From NCBI RefSeq assembly GCF_001422885.1, contig NZ_LMMZ01000037.1:126105-190104 (forward strand): a DNA stretch of 64,000 nucleotides, written 5' to 3'. Below are positions 28,536-38,342 of the stretch, piece by piece. Source of the stretch: Methylobacterium sp. Leaf104 (GTDB taxonomy: Bacteria > Pseudomonadota > Alphaproteobacteria > Rhizobiales > Beijerinckiaceae). The notes beneath the pieces are model-generated. The model was not told the DNA's origin and searched no databases. It saw nothing but the letters and a program-made list of their open reading frames with translations. Within the stretch, counting starts at the first letter, position 1. Every line of letters starts with the position of its first letter. The position numbers were made by a program, and so were the translations under genes.

Positions 28536-29549
28536 ATGCCCGAATCCCTCGACCTCCTCGTTCTCGGCAACGCCATCGTCGACCTCATCGCCCGCACCGA
28601 GGAAGAATTCCTGGCGGCGCAGGGCGTGCCGAAGGGGGCGATGCAGCTGATCGACGAGGCGCGGGCCGAGTCGCTCTTCGCCGCCATGGGGCCGGCCACC
28701 ATCGTGTCAGGCGGTTCCGGTGCCAACACGGCCGTGGGCGCGGCGATGCTCGGCGCGAAGACCGGCTTCGTCGGCAAGGTCCGCGACGACGAGCTCGGCG
28801 GCCTCTTCGCCCATGATCTGAAGGCCACCGGCGTCCGCTTCCCGGTCGCCGCCGCGGTCGACGGACCGGCCACCGCCCGCTGCTTCATCCTGGTGACGCC
28901 GGACGGCGAGCGCACCATGAACACCTATCTCGGCGCCTGCCAGGGCCTGTCCCCGGCCGATGTCGACGCGGCCACCGTGGCGAGCGCCCGCGTGGTCTAC
29001 CTCGAAGGCTACCTCTGGGACCCGCCGGCCGCCAAGGACGCGTTCCGCAAGGCCGTGACCATCGCCCACGAGGCCGGCAACGCCGCGGCGCTGACCCTGT
29101 CGGACGCGTTCTGCGTCGGACGCTACCGGGACGAGTTCCTCGGCCTGATCCGCGACGGCAGCATCGACATCCTGTTCGCCAACATGGCCGAGTTGCAGAG
29201 CCTCTACGAGACCGACGATGCCGAGGCCGCCGTCAAGGCGCTGCGCGACGAGAGCGGGTCCCGCGGCAAGGACCTTCTCGCTCTCGTCACCCGCTCGGCG
29301 GACGGCGCCCTCGTGATCCAGGGCGGCGACGTGCAGGCCGTGGCCGCCTCTCCGGTTCACGAACTCGTCGACACCACGGGAGCGGGCGACCTCTTCGCGG
29401 CGGGTTTCCTGGCCGGACATGCCCGCGGCCTCGACCACACGGTCAGCGCCCGCCTGGGAGCCCTCGCCGCCGCCGAGGTGATCCAGCACATCGGCGCCCG
29501 GCCGCAGCACGATCTCGTGGCCCTCGCCAAGGCGCAGGGCCTGCTCTGA
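28536..29549 (+). CDS. PfkB-family adenosine/sugar kinase
   Basis: A 337-residue ribokinase-fold kinase. The N-terminus LVLGNAIVDLIARTEEEFL, the glycine motif SGGSGANTAVGAAMLGAKTG (substrate lid), and the catalytic-base signature VDTTGAGDLFAAGFLAGHA (the anion hole and Asp) are complete. The GN...D start and overall length match bacterial adenosine kinases of alphaproteobacteria, but ribokinase or another nucleoside/sugar kinase is possible. ATG 28536 was chosen because the upstream frame is Arg/Ser-rich with no family match. It ends before a bidirectional terminator. Confidence 0.85.
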   Translation: MPESLDLLVLGNAIVDLIARTEEEFLAAQGVPKGAMQLIDEARAESLFAAMGPATIVSGGSGANTAVGAAMLGAKTGFVGKVRDDELGGLFAHDLKATGVRFPVAAAVDGPATARCFILVTPDGERTMNTYLGACQGLSPADVDAATVASARVVYLEGYLWDPPAAKDAFRKAVTIAHEAGNAAALTLSDAFCVGRYRDEFLGLIRDGSIDILFANMAELQSLYETDDAEAAVKALRDESGSRGKDLLALVTRSADGALVIQGGDVQAVAASPVHELVDTTGAGDLFAAGFLAGHARGLDHTVSARLGALAAAEVIQHIGARPQHDLVALAKAQGLL

Positions 29550-29582
29550 CCCCGTCGCCCTGAGCGCCGGTCGTCCGGGCGG

Positions 29583-29608
29583 CGGATCCCGGACATCCCC
29601 GGGATCCG
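29583..29608. terminator. Bidirectional hairpin between convergent genes
   Basis: CGGATCCCGG and CCGGGATCCG make a perfect 10-bp stem around the 6-nt loop ACATCC, 34 nt after the kinase stop and 21 nt from the end of the minus-strand reductase gene. There is no T-tract. Confidence 0.55.
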
Positions 29609-29628
29609 TCCCGCGCACGGACCGGCGA

Positions 29629-30603
29629 TCACAGGCGCAGCAGCACCTTGCCGACGGCCTCGCGCCGCTTGAGGATGCCGAGCGCGGCCTCGTAATCGGC
29701 GAGCGGATGGACGCCATGCACCTTCGCGGTCAGGCGGCCCTCCGCCACCCAGGCGAGAAGCTGCTCCTGGTTGGCCCGGTGCGCTTCCGGCTCGCGCTCG
29801 ACGAACACGCCCCAGTGGACGCCCTGAATGTCAATGCCCTTCAGCAGCGCCAGGTTGAGCGGAATGCGCGGGATGTCGCCGGCCGCGAAACCGATGACGA
29901 GGTAGCGCCCCTTCCAGCCCAGGGACCGCAGGGCCGGCTCGGCATAGTCGCCGCCGATCGGATCGTAGATCACGTCGACGCCCTCGCCCTCTGTGAGCGT
30001 ACGCAGGGCCTCGCGCAGATTCTCCGCGGCGTAGTCCACCGTCATCGTGGCGCCATGGGCCTGCGCCGTCGCCAGCTTCTCGGGTGAGGACGCGCAGGCG
30101 ATCACGCGGGCCCCCATGATCGCGCCGAGTTCCACGGCCGCGAGACCGACGCCCCCCGAAGCGCCGAGCACCGCCAGGGTCTCGCCGGGCTGCAGCCGGG
30201 CCCGGTCGCGCAGGGCGTGCAGCGAGGTGCCGTAGGTGATGGTGAGTCCGGCGGCCTGCTCGTCCGAGACGCCCTCCGGCACGCGGGTCAGGTGCCGGGT
30301 GGCGACGGCGATCCGCTCGCGGCAGGTGCCGAACTTCTGGTGGACGATGACGCGGTCTCCGACCGCGAAGCCCTCGGACCCCTCGCCCAGGGCCTCGACC
30401 ACGCCGCAGGCCTCGCCGCCCGGCGAGAACGGGAGCTCGGGCTTCACCTGGTAGCGACCGGCGATGATCAGGGTGTCGAAGAAGTTGAGGGCCGCGAGCG
30501 TGACGCGGACCAGGGCCTCGCCCGGACCGGGCACGGGATCGGGCAGATCCGCGAGTTCGAGATCCTCCGGTCCCCCGAGCCGGGTACACAGCAGCGCCTT
30601 CAT
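29629..30603 (-). CDS. NADPH:quinone oxidoreductase-type MDR protein
   Basis: A 324-residue zinc-free medium-chain dehydrogenase/reductase, likely reducing quinones or enones with NADPH. The N-terminal catalytic fold begins MKALLCTRLGGPEDLELADL; the substrate region has EACGVVEALGEG and VGDRVIV. The nucleotide motif AVLGASGGVGLAAVELG lies near residue 150, followed by VIYDPIGGDYAEPALRSL. GGAGG sits 7 nt before the ATG. No structural zinc cysteines are seen. The physiological substrate is unknown. Confidence 0.88.
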   Translation of the reverse strand: MKALLCTRLGGPEDLELADLPDPVPGPGEALVRVTLAALNFFDTLIIAGRYQVKPELPFSPGGEACGVVEALGEGSEGFAVGDRVIVHQKFGTCRERIAVATRHLTRVPEGVSDEQAAGLTITYGTSLHALRDRARLQPGETLAVLGASGGVGLAAVELGAIMGARVIACASSPEKLATAQAHGATMTVDYAAENLREALRTLTEGEGVDVIYDPIGGDYAEPALRSLGWKGRYLVIGFAAGDIPRIPLNLALLKGIDIQGVHWGVFVEREPEAHRANQEQLLAWVAEGRLTAKVHGVHPLADYEAALGILKRREAVGKVLLRL

Positions 30604-30673
30604 GCCCAAACCTCCGCCTGATCGTCCTAGCGGCGCTTGCACCGGCCCGGGCGCCCGCGCAAGCGCCGCGGCG

Positions 30674-31234
30674 TCAGGGACGCTCGTAGAGGCCGGCGAG
30701 GCAGCCCTTGGCGCGCACGCGGCCTGACATCGCCTCCAGGAGGGCGCCCCGTCCCGGATGCTCGGGCAGCTCCAGCGCCCGGTCGAGCGCGTAGGCCTGG
30801 AACAGGTAGGCGTGCGGGCCGTGACCGGTCGGCGGGTCGGGGGGCAGCCAGCCCGGCTTCAGGAAGCTGTTCTTGCCGAGGTCGAGCCCTGATGCGGCCT
30901 GGCTGGCAGCCCCTTCGGCCAGCGGTGCGCCGGGGTCGAGATTCCAGGCGATGAGGTGGACGAGCGGGCTCGGCGTCGGGCTGCCCGCATCCTCGCAGAG
31001 GATCACGACCCGCGCCGTGCCGGGCGGCAGGCCGGTCCAGGCCAAGGGCGGCGACGCGCCGGTCCCGTCGGCCGTGAAGCGCGCCGGCATGGGCGTGCCG
31101 TCGGTGAAGGCGAGGCTGCTGAGCGAGAGGCCCTCGGGCACCTCGGCGAAGCTGGTCCTGTAAGCGGTCTTTTCGAGCCCGGCCTTCAGGCCGGACAGGG
31201 CGGCGCCCACGGCGTGCGGAATCTTTTCGAGCAA
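30674..31234 (-). CDS. YbhB/YbcL (PEBP) family protein
   Basis: A 186-residue phosphatidylethanolamine-binding-protein fold. Conserved segments: LSSLAFTDGTPMPARFTADG, ASPPLAWTGLPPGTARVVIL, EDAGSPTPSPLVHLIAWNLD and GHGPHAYLFQAYALD, forming the anion-binding pocket. There is no signal peptide. I chose TTG 31234 because GGGAG lies 7 nt upstream; a TTG at 31264 is the only longer option. Bacterial members lack a settled role; kinase-inhibitor or lipid-binding roles are extrapolated from eukaryotes. Confidence 0.85.
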   Translation of the reverse strand: MLEKIPHAVGAALSGLKAGLEKTAYRTSFAEVPEGLSLSSLAFTDGTPMPARFTADGTGASPPLAWTGLPPGTARVVILCEDAGSPTPSPLVHLIAWNLDPGAPLAEGAASQAASGLDLGKNSFLKPGWLPPDPPTGHGPHAYLFQAYALDRALELPEHPGRGALLEAMSGRVRAKGCLAGLYERP

Positions 31235-31284
31235 GGTCGGTCTCCCACGGGGTACGCCGACCAACCGCGGGCGACCGCGAAGGT

Positions 31285-32049
31285 TCAGGCCAGCCGCCCG
31301 TCGCCGGCCGGGCGCTGCGCCGTGATCATGTAGTTCACCGCGGTGTCGCGGCTCGCTCGCCAGGACCCGTCCAGGGGGTTGAGCACCACCCCGGTCGTGT
31401 CGGTGACGGTGAGGCCCCCGGCACTCACCGCGCGGCCGAGTTCGTCGGGGCGCACGAACTTCTCCCAGTCATGGGTGCCCCTGGGCAGCCAGCCGAGGAC
31501 GTATTCGGCCCCGACGATCGCCAGCGCGAAGGAGCGCAGCGTCCGGTTGAGGGTGGCGGCGAAGAGGAGGCCGCCGGGCTTCACCGCCCGTGCAGCCTGG
31601 GCGACGAAGGCCGGCATGTCGACCACGTGCTCCACCACCTCCATGGCGAGCACGATGTCGAAGCGCTCGCCGCCGGCCACGACGTCCTCGATGGTGCGGG
31701 CGCGGTAATCCACCGGCACGCCCTCGGCATCGGCATGGGCCTGGGCGACCTCGATGTTGGTCGGCGCCGGGTCGAGTCCGGTCACCCGGGCGCCGAGGCG
31801 CGCCAGCGGCTCGGACAGGACGCCGCCGCCGCAGCCGATATCCACCAGGGTCAGGCCCTCCAGGGCGAAGGGCGCGCGGGCGTCCCGCCCGAAATGCCGG
31901 CAGGCCGTGTCGCGGATATAGGCGAGGCGGACGGGGTTGAAGCGGTGCAGCACCCGCATCGGCCCGGCCTCGTCCCACCACGTCGCCGCGATGGCCTCGA
32001 AGCGGGCGACCTCGTCGCGGTCGATGGAGGCGCCTGTGGGTCCGGTCAT
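31285..32049 (-). CDS. ubiG: Ubiquinone biosynthesis O-methyltransferase UbiG
   Basis: UbiG performs both O-methylations in ubiquinone synthesis. The 254-residue protein has the family N-terminus ARFEAIAATWWDEAGPM and HRFNPVRLAYIRD, the SAM motif LVDIGCGGGVLSEPLARLGA, VTGLDPAPTNIEVAQ, DIVLAMEVVEHV, and the C-terminal LPRGTHDWEKFVRPDE. It is divergent from lysC across a 201-nt spacer. Confidence 0.95.
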   Translation of the reverse strand: MTGPTGASIDRDEVARFEAIAATWWDEAGPMRVLHRFNPVRLAYIRDTACRHFGRDARAPFALEGLTLVDIGCGGGVLSEPLARLGARVTGLDPAPTNIEVAQAHADAEGVPVDYRARTIEDVVAGGERFDIVLAMEVVEHVVDMPAFVAQAARAVKPGGLLFAATLNRTLRSFALAIVGAEYVLGWLPRGTHDWEKFVRPDELGRAVSAGGLTVTDTTGVVLNPLDGSWRASRDTAVNYMITAQRPAGDGRLA

Positions 32050-32250
32050 CGTCTCGGCATGTCTCGTGCGAAGTTGGCGCGCCCCATTGTTGACACGCCC
32101 GGGCGGCCCTTGTACCCGCCGAAGCCCTGTCCGGTACAGCAGCCAAGCGACGCGGACGGCCGTGCGGGCGGGGGAAATCCGTCCGCAGCCCGCCGAATCC
32201 CTGGCAAACGCGATGTGTCGCGGACGCGACAGGCTCCGTCTGGTGAGAAC

Positions 32251-33486
32251 ATGCCCCGTCTGGTGATGAAGTTCGGCGGTACGTCCGTCGCCAATGTCGA
32301 GCGCATCCGCAACGTGGCGGCCCACGTGGCGCGCGAGGTCGCGGCCGGCTACGAGGTGGCCGTCGTGGTCTCGGCCATGTCCGGCAAGACCAACGAACTC
32401 GTCGCCTGGGTCAAGGATGCGAACCCGATCTACGACGAGGCCGAGTACGACGCCGTGGTCGCCTCGGGCGAACTCGTCACCGCCGGGCTGCTGGCCATTG
32501 CGCTCCAGAAGAACGGCATCAAGGCCCGCTCCTGGCAGGGCTGGCAGATCCCGATCCTGACGTCGGACGCCCATGGCTCCGCCCGCATCGAGGGCATCGA
32601 CGGCGCCCGCCTCGATGCCGGCTTCCGGCGCGGCGAGGTGGCGGTCATCGCCGGGTTCCAGGGCCTGCACGAGGCCACCGGCCGGGTCACCACCCTGGGC
32701 CGCGGCGGCTCGGACACCAGCGCCGTGGCGATCGCGGCCGCCATCGGCGCCGAGCGCTGCGACATCTACACCGACGTCGACGGCGTCTACACCACCGATC
32801 CGCGCGTGGTTCAGAAGGCCAAGCGCATGGAGCGCGTGACGTTCGAGGAAATGCTGGAGATGGCGTCCCTGGGCGCCAAGGTCCTGCAGGTCCGCTCGGT
32901 CGAGCTCGCCATGGTCCATCGCGTGCCGACCACGGTGCGCTCCTCCTTCGATCCGCCGGACAATGCCCGGCCCGGCACCCTCATCTGCGACGAGGACGAC
33001 ATCGTGGAACAGCAGATCATCACCGGGATCGCCTTCTCCCGGGACGAGGCGCAGATCACGCTTCGTCGCGTGAAGGACAGCCCCGGCATCGCCGCCGCCA
33101 TCTTCGGCCCCCTGGCGGACGCCAACATCAACGTCGACATGATCATCCAGACCGTGTCGGGCGACCAGTCGACCACCGACATGACCTTCACGGTCCCGTC
33201 GGCCGATTACGACCGGGCGCGCAAGATTCTCGACGCGCAGAGCGGCGCGATCGAGTTCGCCCAGATCGAGGGCGCCACCGACGTGGTGAAGGTCTCGGCC
33301 ATCGGCGTCGGCATGCGCAGCCATGCGGGCGTCGCCGCCAAGGCCTTCCGGGCCCTGGCGCAGAAGGGCATCAACATCCGCGCCATCACCACGTCGGAGA
33401 TCAAGTTCTCCGTCCTGATCGATGCCGCCTACACGGAGCTTGCCGTTCGCACGCTCCACTCGCTATACGGCCTCGACCAGGCCTGA
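32251..33486 (+). CDS. lysC: Aspartate kinase
   Basis: Aspartokinase makes aspartyl phosphate, the entry to lysine, threonine and methionine. The 411-residue protein has the kinase motif VMKFGGTSVANVERI, GRGGSDTSAVAIAAA, DIYTDVDGVYTTDPR, and two C-terminal ACT domains (RVKDSPGIAAAIFGPLAD and IGVGMRSHAGVAAKAF), so feedback inhibition by lysine and/or threonine is likely. GGTGAG precedes the ATG. ptsP follows after 66 nt. Confidence 0.96.
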   Translation: MPRLVMKFGGTSVANVERIRNVAAHVAREVAAGYEVAVVVSAMSGKTNELVAWVKDANPIYDEAEYDAVVASGELVTAGLLAIALQKNGIKARSWQGWQIPILTSDAHGSARIEGIDGARLDAGFRRGEVAVIAGFQGLHEATGRVTTLGRGGSDTSAVAIAAAIGAERCDIYTDVDGVYTTDPRVVQKAKRMERVTFEEMLEMASLGAKVLQVRSVELAMVHRVPTTVRSSFDPPDNARPGTLICDEDDIVEQQIITGIAFSRDEAQITLRRVKDSPGIAAAIFGPLADANINVDMIIQTVSGDQSTTDMTFTVPSADYDRARKILDAQSGAIEFAQIEGATDVVKVSAIGVGMRSHAGVAAKAFRALAQKGINIRAITTSEIKFSVLIDAAYTELAVRTLHSLYGLDQA

Positions 33487-33552
33487 AGACCCGGAGCGCG
33501 CGAACGCCTGCGCGCGAACCGGACACGAGGCCGAAGCCGGATCGAGGAGACC

Positions 33553-35817
33553 ATGCCCGCTGCGCCCGGAGGCCCGCGCCTGCTTCTGCGCCGCCTCCGC
33601 GAAGCGATGGCGGAGCCGGTCAGCCCACAGGCCCGTCTCGACCGCATCGTCACGTTGATCGCCGCCAACGTGATCGCCGAGGTGTGCTCGGTCTACGTGC
33701 TCAGCGATGACAACATCCTCGAACTGTTTGCAACCGAGGGTCTGAATCGCGAGGCCGTCCACCTGACACGGCTGCGGGCCGACGAGGGCCTCGTCGGTCT
33801 CATCGCCAAGACCGCCGAACCGCTGTCGCTCTCCGACGCGCAGTCCCATCCGGCCTTCTCCTATCGCCCGGAGACGGGTGAGGAGGCCTATCACGCATTC
33901 CTCGGCGTGCCGCTCCTGCGCGCGGGCAACACCCTCGGCGTGCTGGTCGTCCAGAACAAGACCTACCGGGTCTATTCCGAGGAGGAGATCGAGGCGCTCC
34001 AGACCACCGCCATGGTGCTGTCGGAGATGATCGCCTCGGGCGAACTGCAGGCGCTGGCGCCGGGGGCCGGCTCGGCCGCCCGCCGGGCCGTGAGCCAGCG
34101 CGGCGTAGCCCTCGCCGACGGCATCGGCCTCGGGCACGTGGTGCTGCACGAGCCGCGCATCGTCATCAAGCAGCTGATCGCCGAGAACGTCGACCGCGAG
34201 GTCGAGCGCCTGGAGCAGGCCATCGGCGAGGTCCGCTCGGCCATCGACGACCTCGTCGAGCGCGGCGACAGCATCGGCACGGGCGAATCCCGCGAGGTGC
34301 TGGAGACCGTGCGCATGTTCGCGCACGACAAGGGCTGGCTGCGCCGGATGCGCGAGGCCGTGCATTCGGGCCTGACCGCCGAGGCCGCCGTCGAGCGCGT
34401 CCAGTCGGACAACCGCGCCCGGATGATGCGCCAGAGCGACCCGTATCTGCGCGACCGCCTGCACGACCTCGACGACCTCGCGAATCGCCTCCTGCGGACG
34501 CTGATCGGGGCCGAGGGCAACGGCGCGCAGCGCGTCCTGCCGGAGAACGCGATCCTGGTCGCGCGCTCCATGGGCCCGGCCGCGCTCCTCGATTACGATC
34601 GCACGGCGCTCCGCGGCGTCGTGCTGGAGGAAGGTGGTCCGACGAGCCACATCGCCATCGTGGCGCGCGCGCTGGGCATCCCGGCCGTGGGCGAGATCGC
34701 CAACGCCACCGCCCTCTGCGATGCCGGGGACGCGATCATCGTCGACGGCGCCACCGGCGAGATCCAGGTCCGGCCCGGCCCGGAGATCGAGGCGGCCTAT
34801 GCCGAGATGGTGCGCCTGCGCGCCCGGCGGCAGGAGCAGTACCGGGCGCTGCGCGACGTGCCCGCCGTCACCCTCGACGGCACGGCGATCGGCCTCCAGC
34901 TCAATGCCGGCCTCCTCATCGACCTGACCCACCTTCACGAGACCGGTGCGGACGGCATCGGCCTGTTCCGCACCGAGCTGCAGTTCATGGTGGCCCAGCG
35001 CATGCCCTCGGCCGCCGAGCAGCAGGCGCTCTACGAGGCCGTGTTCGCGGCCACCGGCGACCTGCCCGTCACGATCCGCACCCTCGACATCGGCGGCGAC
35101 AAGATCCTGCCCTACATGCCGGCCCTCGAGGAGGAGAACCCGGCCCTGGGCTGGCGGGCGATCCGGATCGGCCTCGACCGACCCGCACTCCTGCGCGTGC
35201 AGCTGCGCGCGCTGCTCAAGGCGGCCGGCGGGCGCGCCCTGAAGATCATGTTCCCGATGGTGGCGACGGTGGACGAGTTCACGCGCGCCAAGGCCATCGT
35301 CGAGCGCGAGAAGGCGCACCTGCGCCGCCACGGCCACGCCCTGCCGAGCGACTGCAAGCTCGGCGTGATGGTCGAGGTGCCCTCGCTCCTGTTCCAGATC
35401 GACGAGATCGCCCGGGCCGCCGACTTCCTGTCGGTGGGCTCCAACGACCTGATGCAGTTCCTGTTCGCCGTCGACCGGGAGAACCGCCGCGTCGCCGACC
35501 GCTTCGACACCCTGAGCGTGCCGGCCCTGCGCGCCTTCCGCGTCATCGCCGAGCGGGCCGCCGCCGCCGGCTGCCCCGCCACCGTCTGCGGCGAGATCGG
35601 CGGGCGCCCATTGGAGGCCATGGCGCTGATCGGCCTCGGATTCCGCCATCTCTCGATGTCGCCGGCCGCCATCGGCCCCGTGAAGGCCATGGTGCTGGGC
35701 CTCGATGTCAAGGCGGTGGCGGCGCTGATCGACACCGAACTGGCCCGCGCCGGAGACGGCGCCACCCTCCGCCCGGCCCTCGCGGCCTTCGCGAAGGCCC
35801 AGGGTGTGCCAATCTAG
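33553..35817 (+). CDS. ptsP: Phosphoenolpyruvate-protein phosphotransferase PtsP (enzyme I Ntr)
   Basis: First enzyme of the nitrogen-type PTS relay, passing phosphate from PEP to NPr. The 754-residue protein has an N-terminal GAF domain (about 20-160; EVCSVYVLSDDNILELFATE), where glutamine or oxoglutarate may be sensed, then the EI N-domain with active-site His366 in GGPTSHIAIVARALG. The PEP-binding TIM barrel follows (RTLDIGGDKILPYMP, NPALGWRAIRIGLD, SVGSNDLMQFLFAVDRENRR, and Cys in ATVCGEIGGRPLEAM). It lies between lysC and prfA on the same strand, as in many alphaproteobacteria. Confidence 0.95.
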   Translation: MPAAPGGPRLLLRRLREAMAEPVSPQARLDRIVTLIAANVIAEVCSVYVLSDDNILELFATEGLNREAVHLTRLRADEGLVGLIAKTAEPLSLSDAQSHPAFSYRPETGEEAYHAFLGVPLLRAGNTLGVLVVQNKTYRVYSEEEIEALQTTAMVLSEMIASGELQALAPGAGSAARRAVSQRGVALADGIGLGHVVLHEPRIVIKQLIAENVDREVERLEQAIGEVRSAIDDLVERGDSIGTGESREVLETVRMFAHDKGWLRRMREAVHSGLTAEAAVERVQSDNRARMMRQSDPYLRDRLHDLDDLANRLLRTLIGAEGNGAQRVLPENAILVARSMGPAALLDYDRTALRGVVLEEGGPTSHIAIVARALGIPAVGEIANATALCDAGDAIIVDGATGEIQVRPGPEIEAAYAEMVRLRARRQEQYRALRDVPAVTLDGTAIGLQLNAGLLIDLTHLHETGADGIGLFRTELQFMVAQRMPSAAEQQALYEAVFAATGDLPVTIRTLDIGGDKILPYMPALEEENPALGWRAIRIGLDRPALLRVQLRALLKAAGGRALKIMFPMVATVDEFTRAKAIVEREKAHLRRHGHALPSDCKLGVMVEVPSLLFQIDEIARAADFLSVGSNDLMQFLFAVDRENRRVADRFDTLSVPALRAFRVIAERAAAAGCPATVCGEIGGRPLEAMALIGLGFRHLSMSPAAIGPVKAMVLGLDVKAVAALIDTELARAGDGATLRPALAAFAKAQGVPI

Positions 35818-35916
35818 ATTCGGCATGCCTATCTGAATGGGTCGTGCCGCGGCCCCGTCGTCGACCAGGCCTCCGGCCCGACGAGCCCTTGTTCTGATGA
35901 GAGTATCCCACGGGCG

Positions 35917-37002
35917 ATGACCCCAATTCCTGCAGAGCGTCTCGACGCGATCCTGACGCGCCACGACATCGTCACCGCGACGCTGAGCGCCGGCTCGGCC
36001 GATTCCGAGACCTTCGTGCAGCTGTCGCGCGAATTGTCGGAGCTGGAGGGGGTCGTCGCCGCGATCCACGCCTACCGCGCGGCGGCGCGGAACCTCGCCG
36101 ACATCGAGGCGCTGATCGACGAACCGGGCAGCGATTCCGAGATGCGGGCGCTCGCCGCCGACGAGAAGCCGGAGGCCGAGGCCGGGCTGGAGGCGGCCCA
36201 CCGCGCGCTCCAGCTCATCCTGCTGCCGAAGGATTCCGCCGACGAGAAGAGCGCCATCCTCGAAATCCGCGCCGGAACCGGCGGCGACGAGGCGGCCCTC
36301 TTCGCCGGCGACCTCTTCCGCATGTACGGCAAGTACGCCGATACCAAGGGCTGGAAGGTCGAGGTGATCTCCGAGAGCGAGGGCACCGTCGGCGGCTACC
36401 GCGAGGTCATCGCCGAGGTGAAGGGCAAGGGCGTGTTCGCCCGCCTCAAGTTCGAGAGCGGCGCCCACCGGGTGCAGCGCGTGCCGGACACCGAGACCCA
36501 GGGACGCATCCACACCTCCGCCGCCACCGTGGCGGTGCTGCCGGAGGCGGAGGAGGTCGACATCGTGATCAACGACGCCGACCTGAAGATCGACACGATG
36601 CGTTCCCAGGGCGCCGGTGGGCAGCACGTCAACAAGACGGAATCGGCGATCCGCATCACCCACATGCCGAGCGGGATCGTCATCTTCGTCCAGGAGGAGC
36701 GCTCACAGCACAAGAACCGCGCCCGGGCGATGTCGCTGCTGCGCTCCAAGCTCTACGACGCAGAGCGCACCGCCAAGGACGCGGTCCGGGCCGCCGACCG
36801 CAAGTCGCAGGTCGGCTCCGGCGACCGCTCCGAGCGTATCCGCACCTACAACTTCCCGCAGGCCCGCGTCACCGACCACCGCATCAACCTGACCCTGTAC
36901 AAGCTCGAGGAGGTCCTGGCCGGCGAGGCTCTGGACGAGCTCGTCGACGCCCTCGTCACCGAGCATCAGGCGGAGCTGCTGGCCGCCGAGGGCATGGCCT
37001 GA
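35917..37002 (+). CDS. prfA: Peptide chain release factor 1
   Basis: RF1 ends translation at UAA and UAG. The 361-residue protein has the decoding tripeptide of PxT type in [20 protein letters not shown], and the peptidyl-hydrolysis GGQ at about residues 234-236 in [18 protein letters not shown], followed by the usual basic end. The PDT variant instead of PAT is conservative. prmC, which methylates this GGQ glutamine, starts 24 nt later. Confidence 0.97.
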   Translation: MTPIPAERLDAILTRHDIVTATLSAGSADSETFVQLSRELSELEGVVAAIHAYRAAARNLADIEALIDEPGSDSEMRALAADEKPEAEAGLEAAHRALQLILLPKDSADEKSAILEIRAGTGGDEAALFAGDLFRMYGKYADTKGWKVEVISESEGTVGGYREVIAEVKGKGVFARLKFESGAHRVQRVPDTETQGRIHTSAATVAVLPEAEEVDIVINDADLKIDTMRSQGAGGQHVNKTESAIRITHMPSGIVIFVQEERSQHKNRARAMSLLRSKLYDAERTAKDAVRAADRKSQVGSGDRSERIRTYNFPQARVTDHRINLTLYKLEEVLAGEALDELVDALVTEHQAELLAAEGMA

Positions 37003-37025
37003 GCCGGGCGGACGGGCAGGAGCCG

Positions 37026-37892
37026 ATGCGTCTCGACCCGGCGCTCAGCCGCACCGATGCCCTGCGGCGCATCACGGAAGCGCTCGCCGCCCACGGCATT
37101 CCGGCGACCGATGCCCGCTTCCTCGTGCTCGACCTCCTGGGGCTCAGCACGACGGACCTGATCCTGCGCGGAAGCACGCCCCTCGGACCGGACGGGGCGG
37201 CCCTGCTCGAAGGCGCGGTCGCGCGTCGTATCGCCGGCGAGCCGGTGGCCCGAATCACCGGGGCCTGGGAGTTCTGGGGCCTGCCCTTCGGGCTCGCACC
37301 CGAAACCCTGGTCCCGCGCGCCGACACCGAGACCCTGGTGGAGGCCGCCCTCGCCCTCCATCCCGACCGGCGGCACCCGCTGCGGGTGCTCGATCTCGGC
37401 ACCGGCTCGGGCTGCATCCTCGTGGCGCTGCTGACCGAATTGCCGAACGCCTTCGGCATCGGCCTCGACCGCTCGCACGGCGCCGTCGTGCAGGCCCGCG
37501 CCAACGCATCGCGCAACGGCGTCGGGCCGCGGGCTTCCTTCGTCTGTGCGGACTGGACCGCGGGTCTCTCCGGGAGCTTCGACCTCGTGGTCTCGAACCC
37601 ACCCTACATCGCCAGCGCGACGATCCAGGGTCTCGACGTCGAGGTGCGGGCCCATGACCCGAGGGCGGCCCTCGACGGCGGCGTGGACGGGCTCGATGCC
37701 TATCGGCGGATCGTCGAGGCCCTGGCGGACGGGTCCTTTCGCCTCGCCCCGGGCGGTGCCCTCGCCTTCGAGGTCGGGTTCGATCAGGCCGAGGCCGTGG
37801 CGCAGCTCGGGTCGCGGGCCGGCCTCGGCTCCTCCGCCATCCATCACGACCTCGCGGGCCATGCCCGTGTGGTGCGCTTCGGCCCGCTCTGA
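37026..37892 (+). CDS. prmC: Peptide chain release factor N5-glutamine methyltransferase
   Basis: PrmC (HemK) methylates the glutamine of the GGQ motif in release factors. The 288-residue protein has an N-terminal helical domain (ITEALAAHGIPATDARFLVL, ARITGAWEFWGLPF), SAM motif VLDLGTGSGCILVALL and the catalytic SNPPYIAS that holds glutamine. It is co-directional with prfA, with a short gap, so the substrate and enzyme are made together. Confidence 0.95.
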   Translation: MRLDPALSRTDALRRITEALAAHGIPATDARFLVLDLLGLSTTDLILRGSTPLGPDGAALLEGAVARRIAGEPVARITGAWEFWGLPFGLAPETLVPRADTETLVEAALALHPDRRHPLRVLDLGTGSGCILVALLTELPNAFGIGLDRSHGAVVQARANASRNGVGPRASFVCADWTAGLSGSFDLVVSNPPYIASATIQGLDVEVRAHDPRAALDGGVDGLDAYRRIVEALADGSFRLAPGGALAFEVGFDQAEAVAQLGSRAGLGSSAIHHDLAGHARVVRFGPL

Positions 37893-38342
37893 GGGCGGAT
37901 GGGCGCGAAAATCCCGCGGGAAACCAGAAAAAACCGCGCGCTTCGGATGCAGGCGGACAAAAAAGCGCTTGTTGCCCCCTCGTCGAACCGCTAGTGTCGC
38001 AGGCAGATCGCGAACGATCCATTAAGATGGATCGTGGTAAGACGGGTTGCGGCTTTGGTCCGCGACGCTCTTAGACGATCTCCCCACGATCAGGCTGGCG
38101 CGCGCGGGCAGAGGCGCAGGAGCTTGGTCAACTTCGTGCCTGAAAACCGAAGGACGCCTGGACGCTCAGAGCGCGCCTTGGTCAACGGACAGAGACGGCA
38201 AGCACGGCGAAATCGATCACGGACACACCGGACCCGGATCACGCGGCGCCAGCGACGAGCCTGACTTGAGGCTGCGTCGTGGCCGCCTGGAACCCGCCGC
38301 ATCATCAGACGCTCCGAGACGAACGAGGGTCAATCGAGACCG
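37893..38342 (+). promoter_or_regulatory. 450-nt leader of the DUF4167 gene: promoter, hairpin, direct repeat
   Basis: No gene is supported here; two short Arg-rich frames look like noise. A plausible promoter is TTGTTG (37969-37974) with CTAGTG (37991-37996), spacing 16. Just downstream is a perfect 9-bp hairpin ACGATCCAT-TAAG-ATGGATCGT (38014-38035). CTTGGTCAAC occurs twice, at 38123-38132 and 38177-38186. If transcription starts near 38003, the mRNA has a leader of about 340 nt, long enough for an RNA regulator. I cannot match it to a known riboswitch. Confidence 0.5.

Noticed and set aside
31235-31264. Longer start (TTG 31264) for the PEBP gene
   Set aside because: The internal TTG at 31234 has a well-placed GGGAG, whereas the upstream one has none.
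33463-36663. A 1066-codon minus-strand frame opposite ptsP and prfA
   Set aside because: Antisense shadow of two certain housekeeping genes, with no domain signal.
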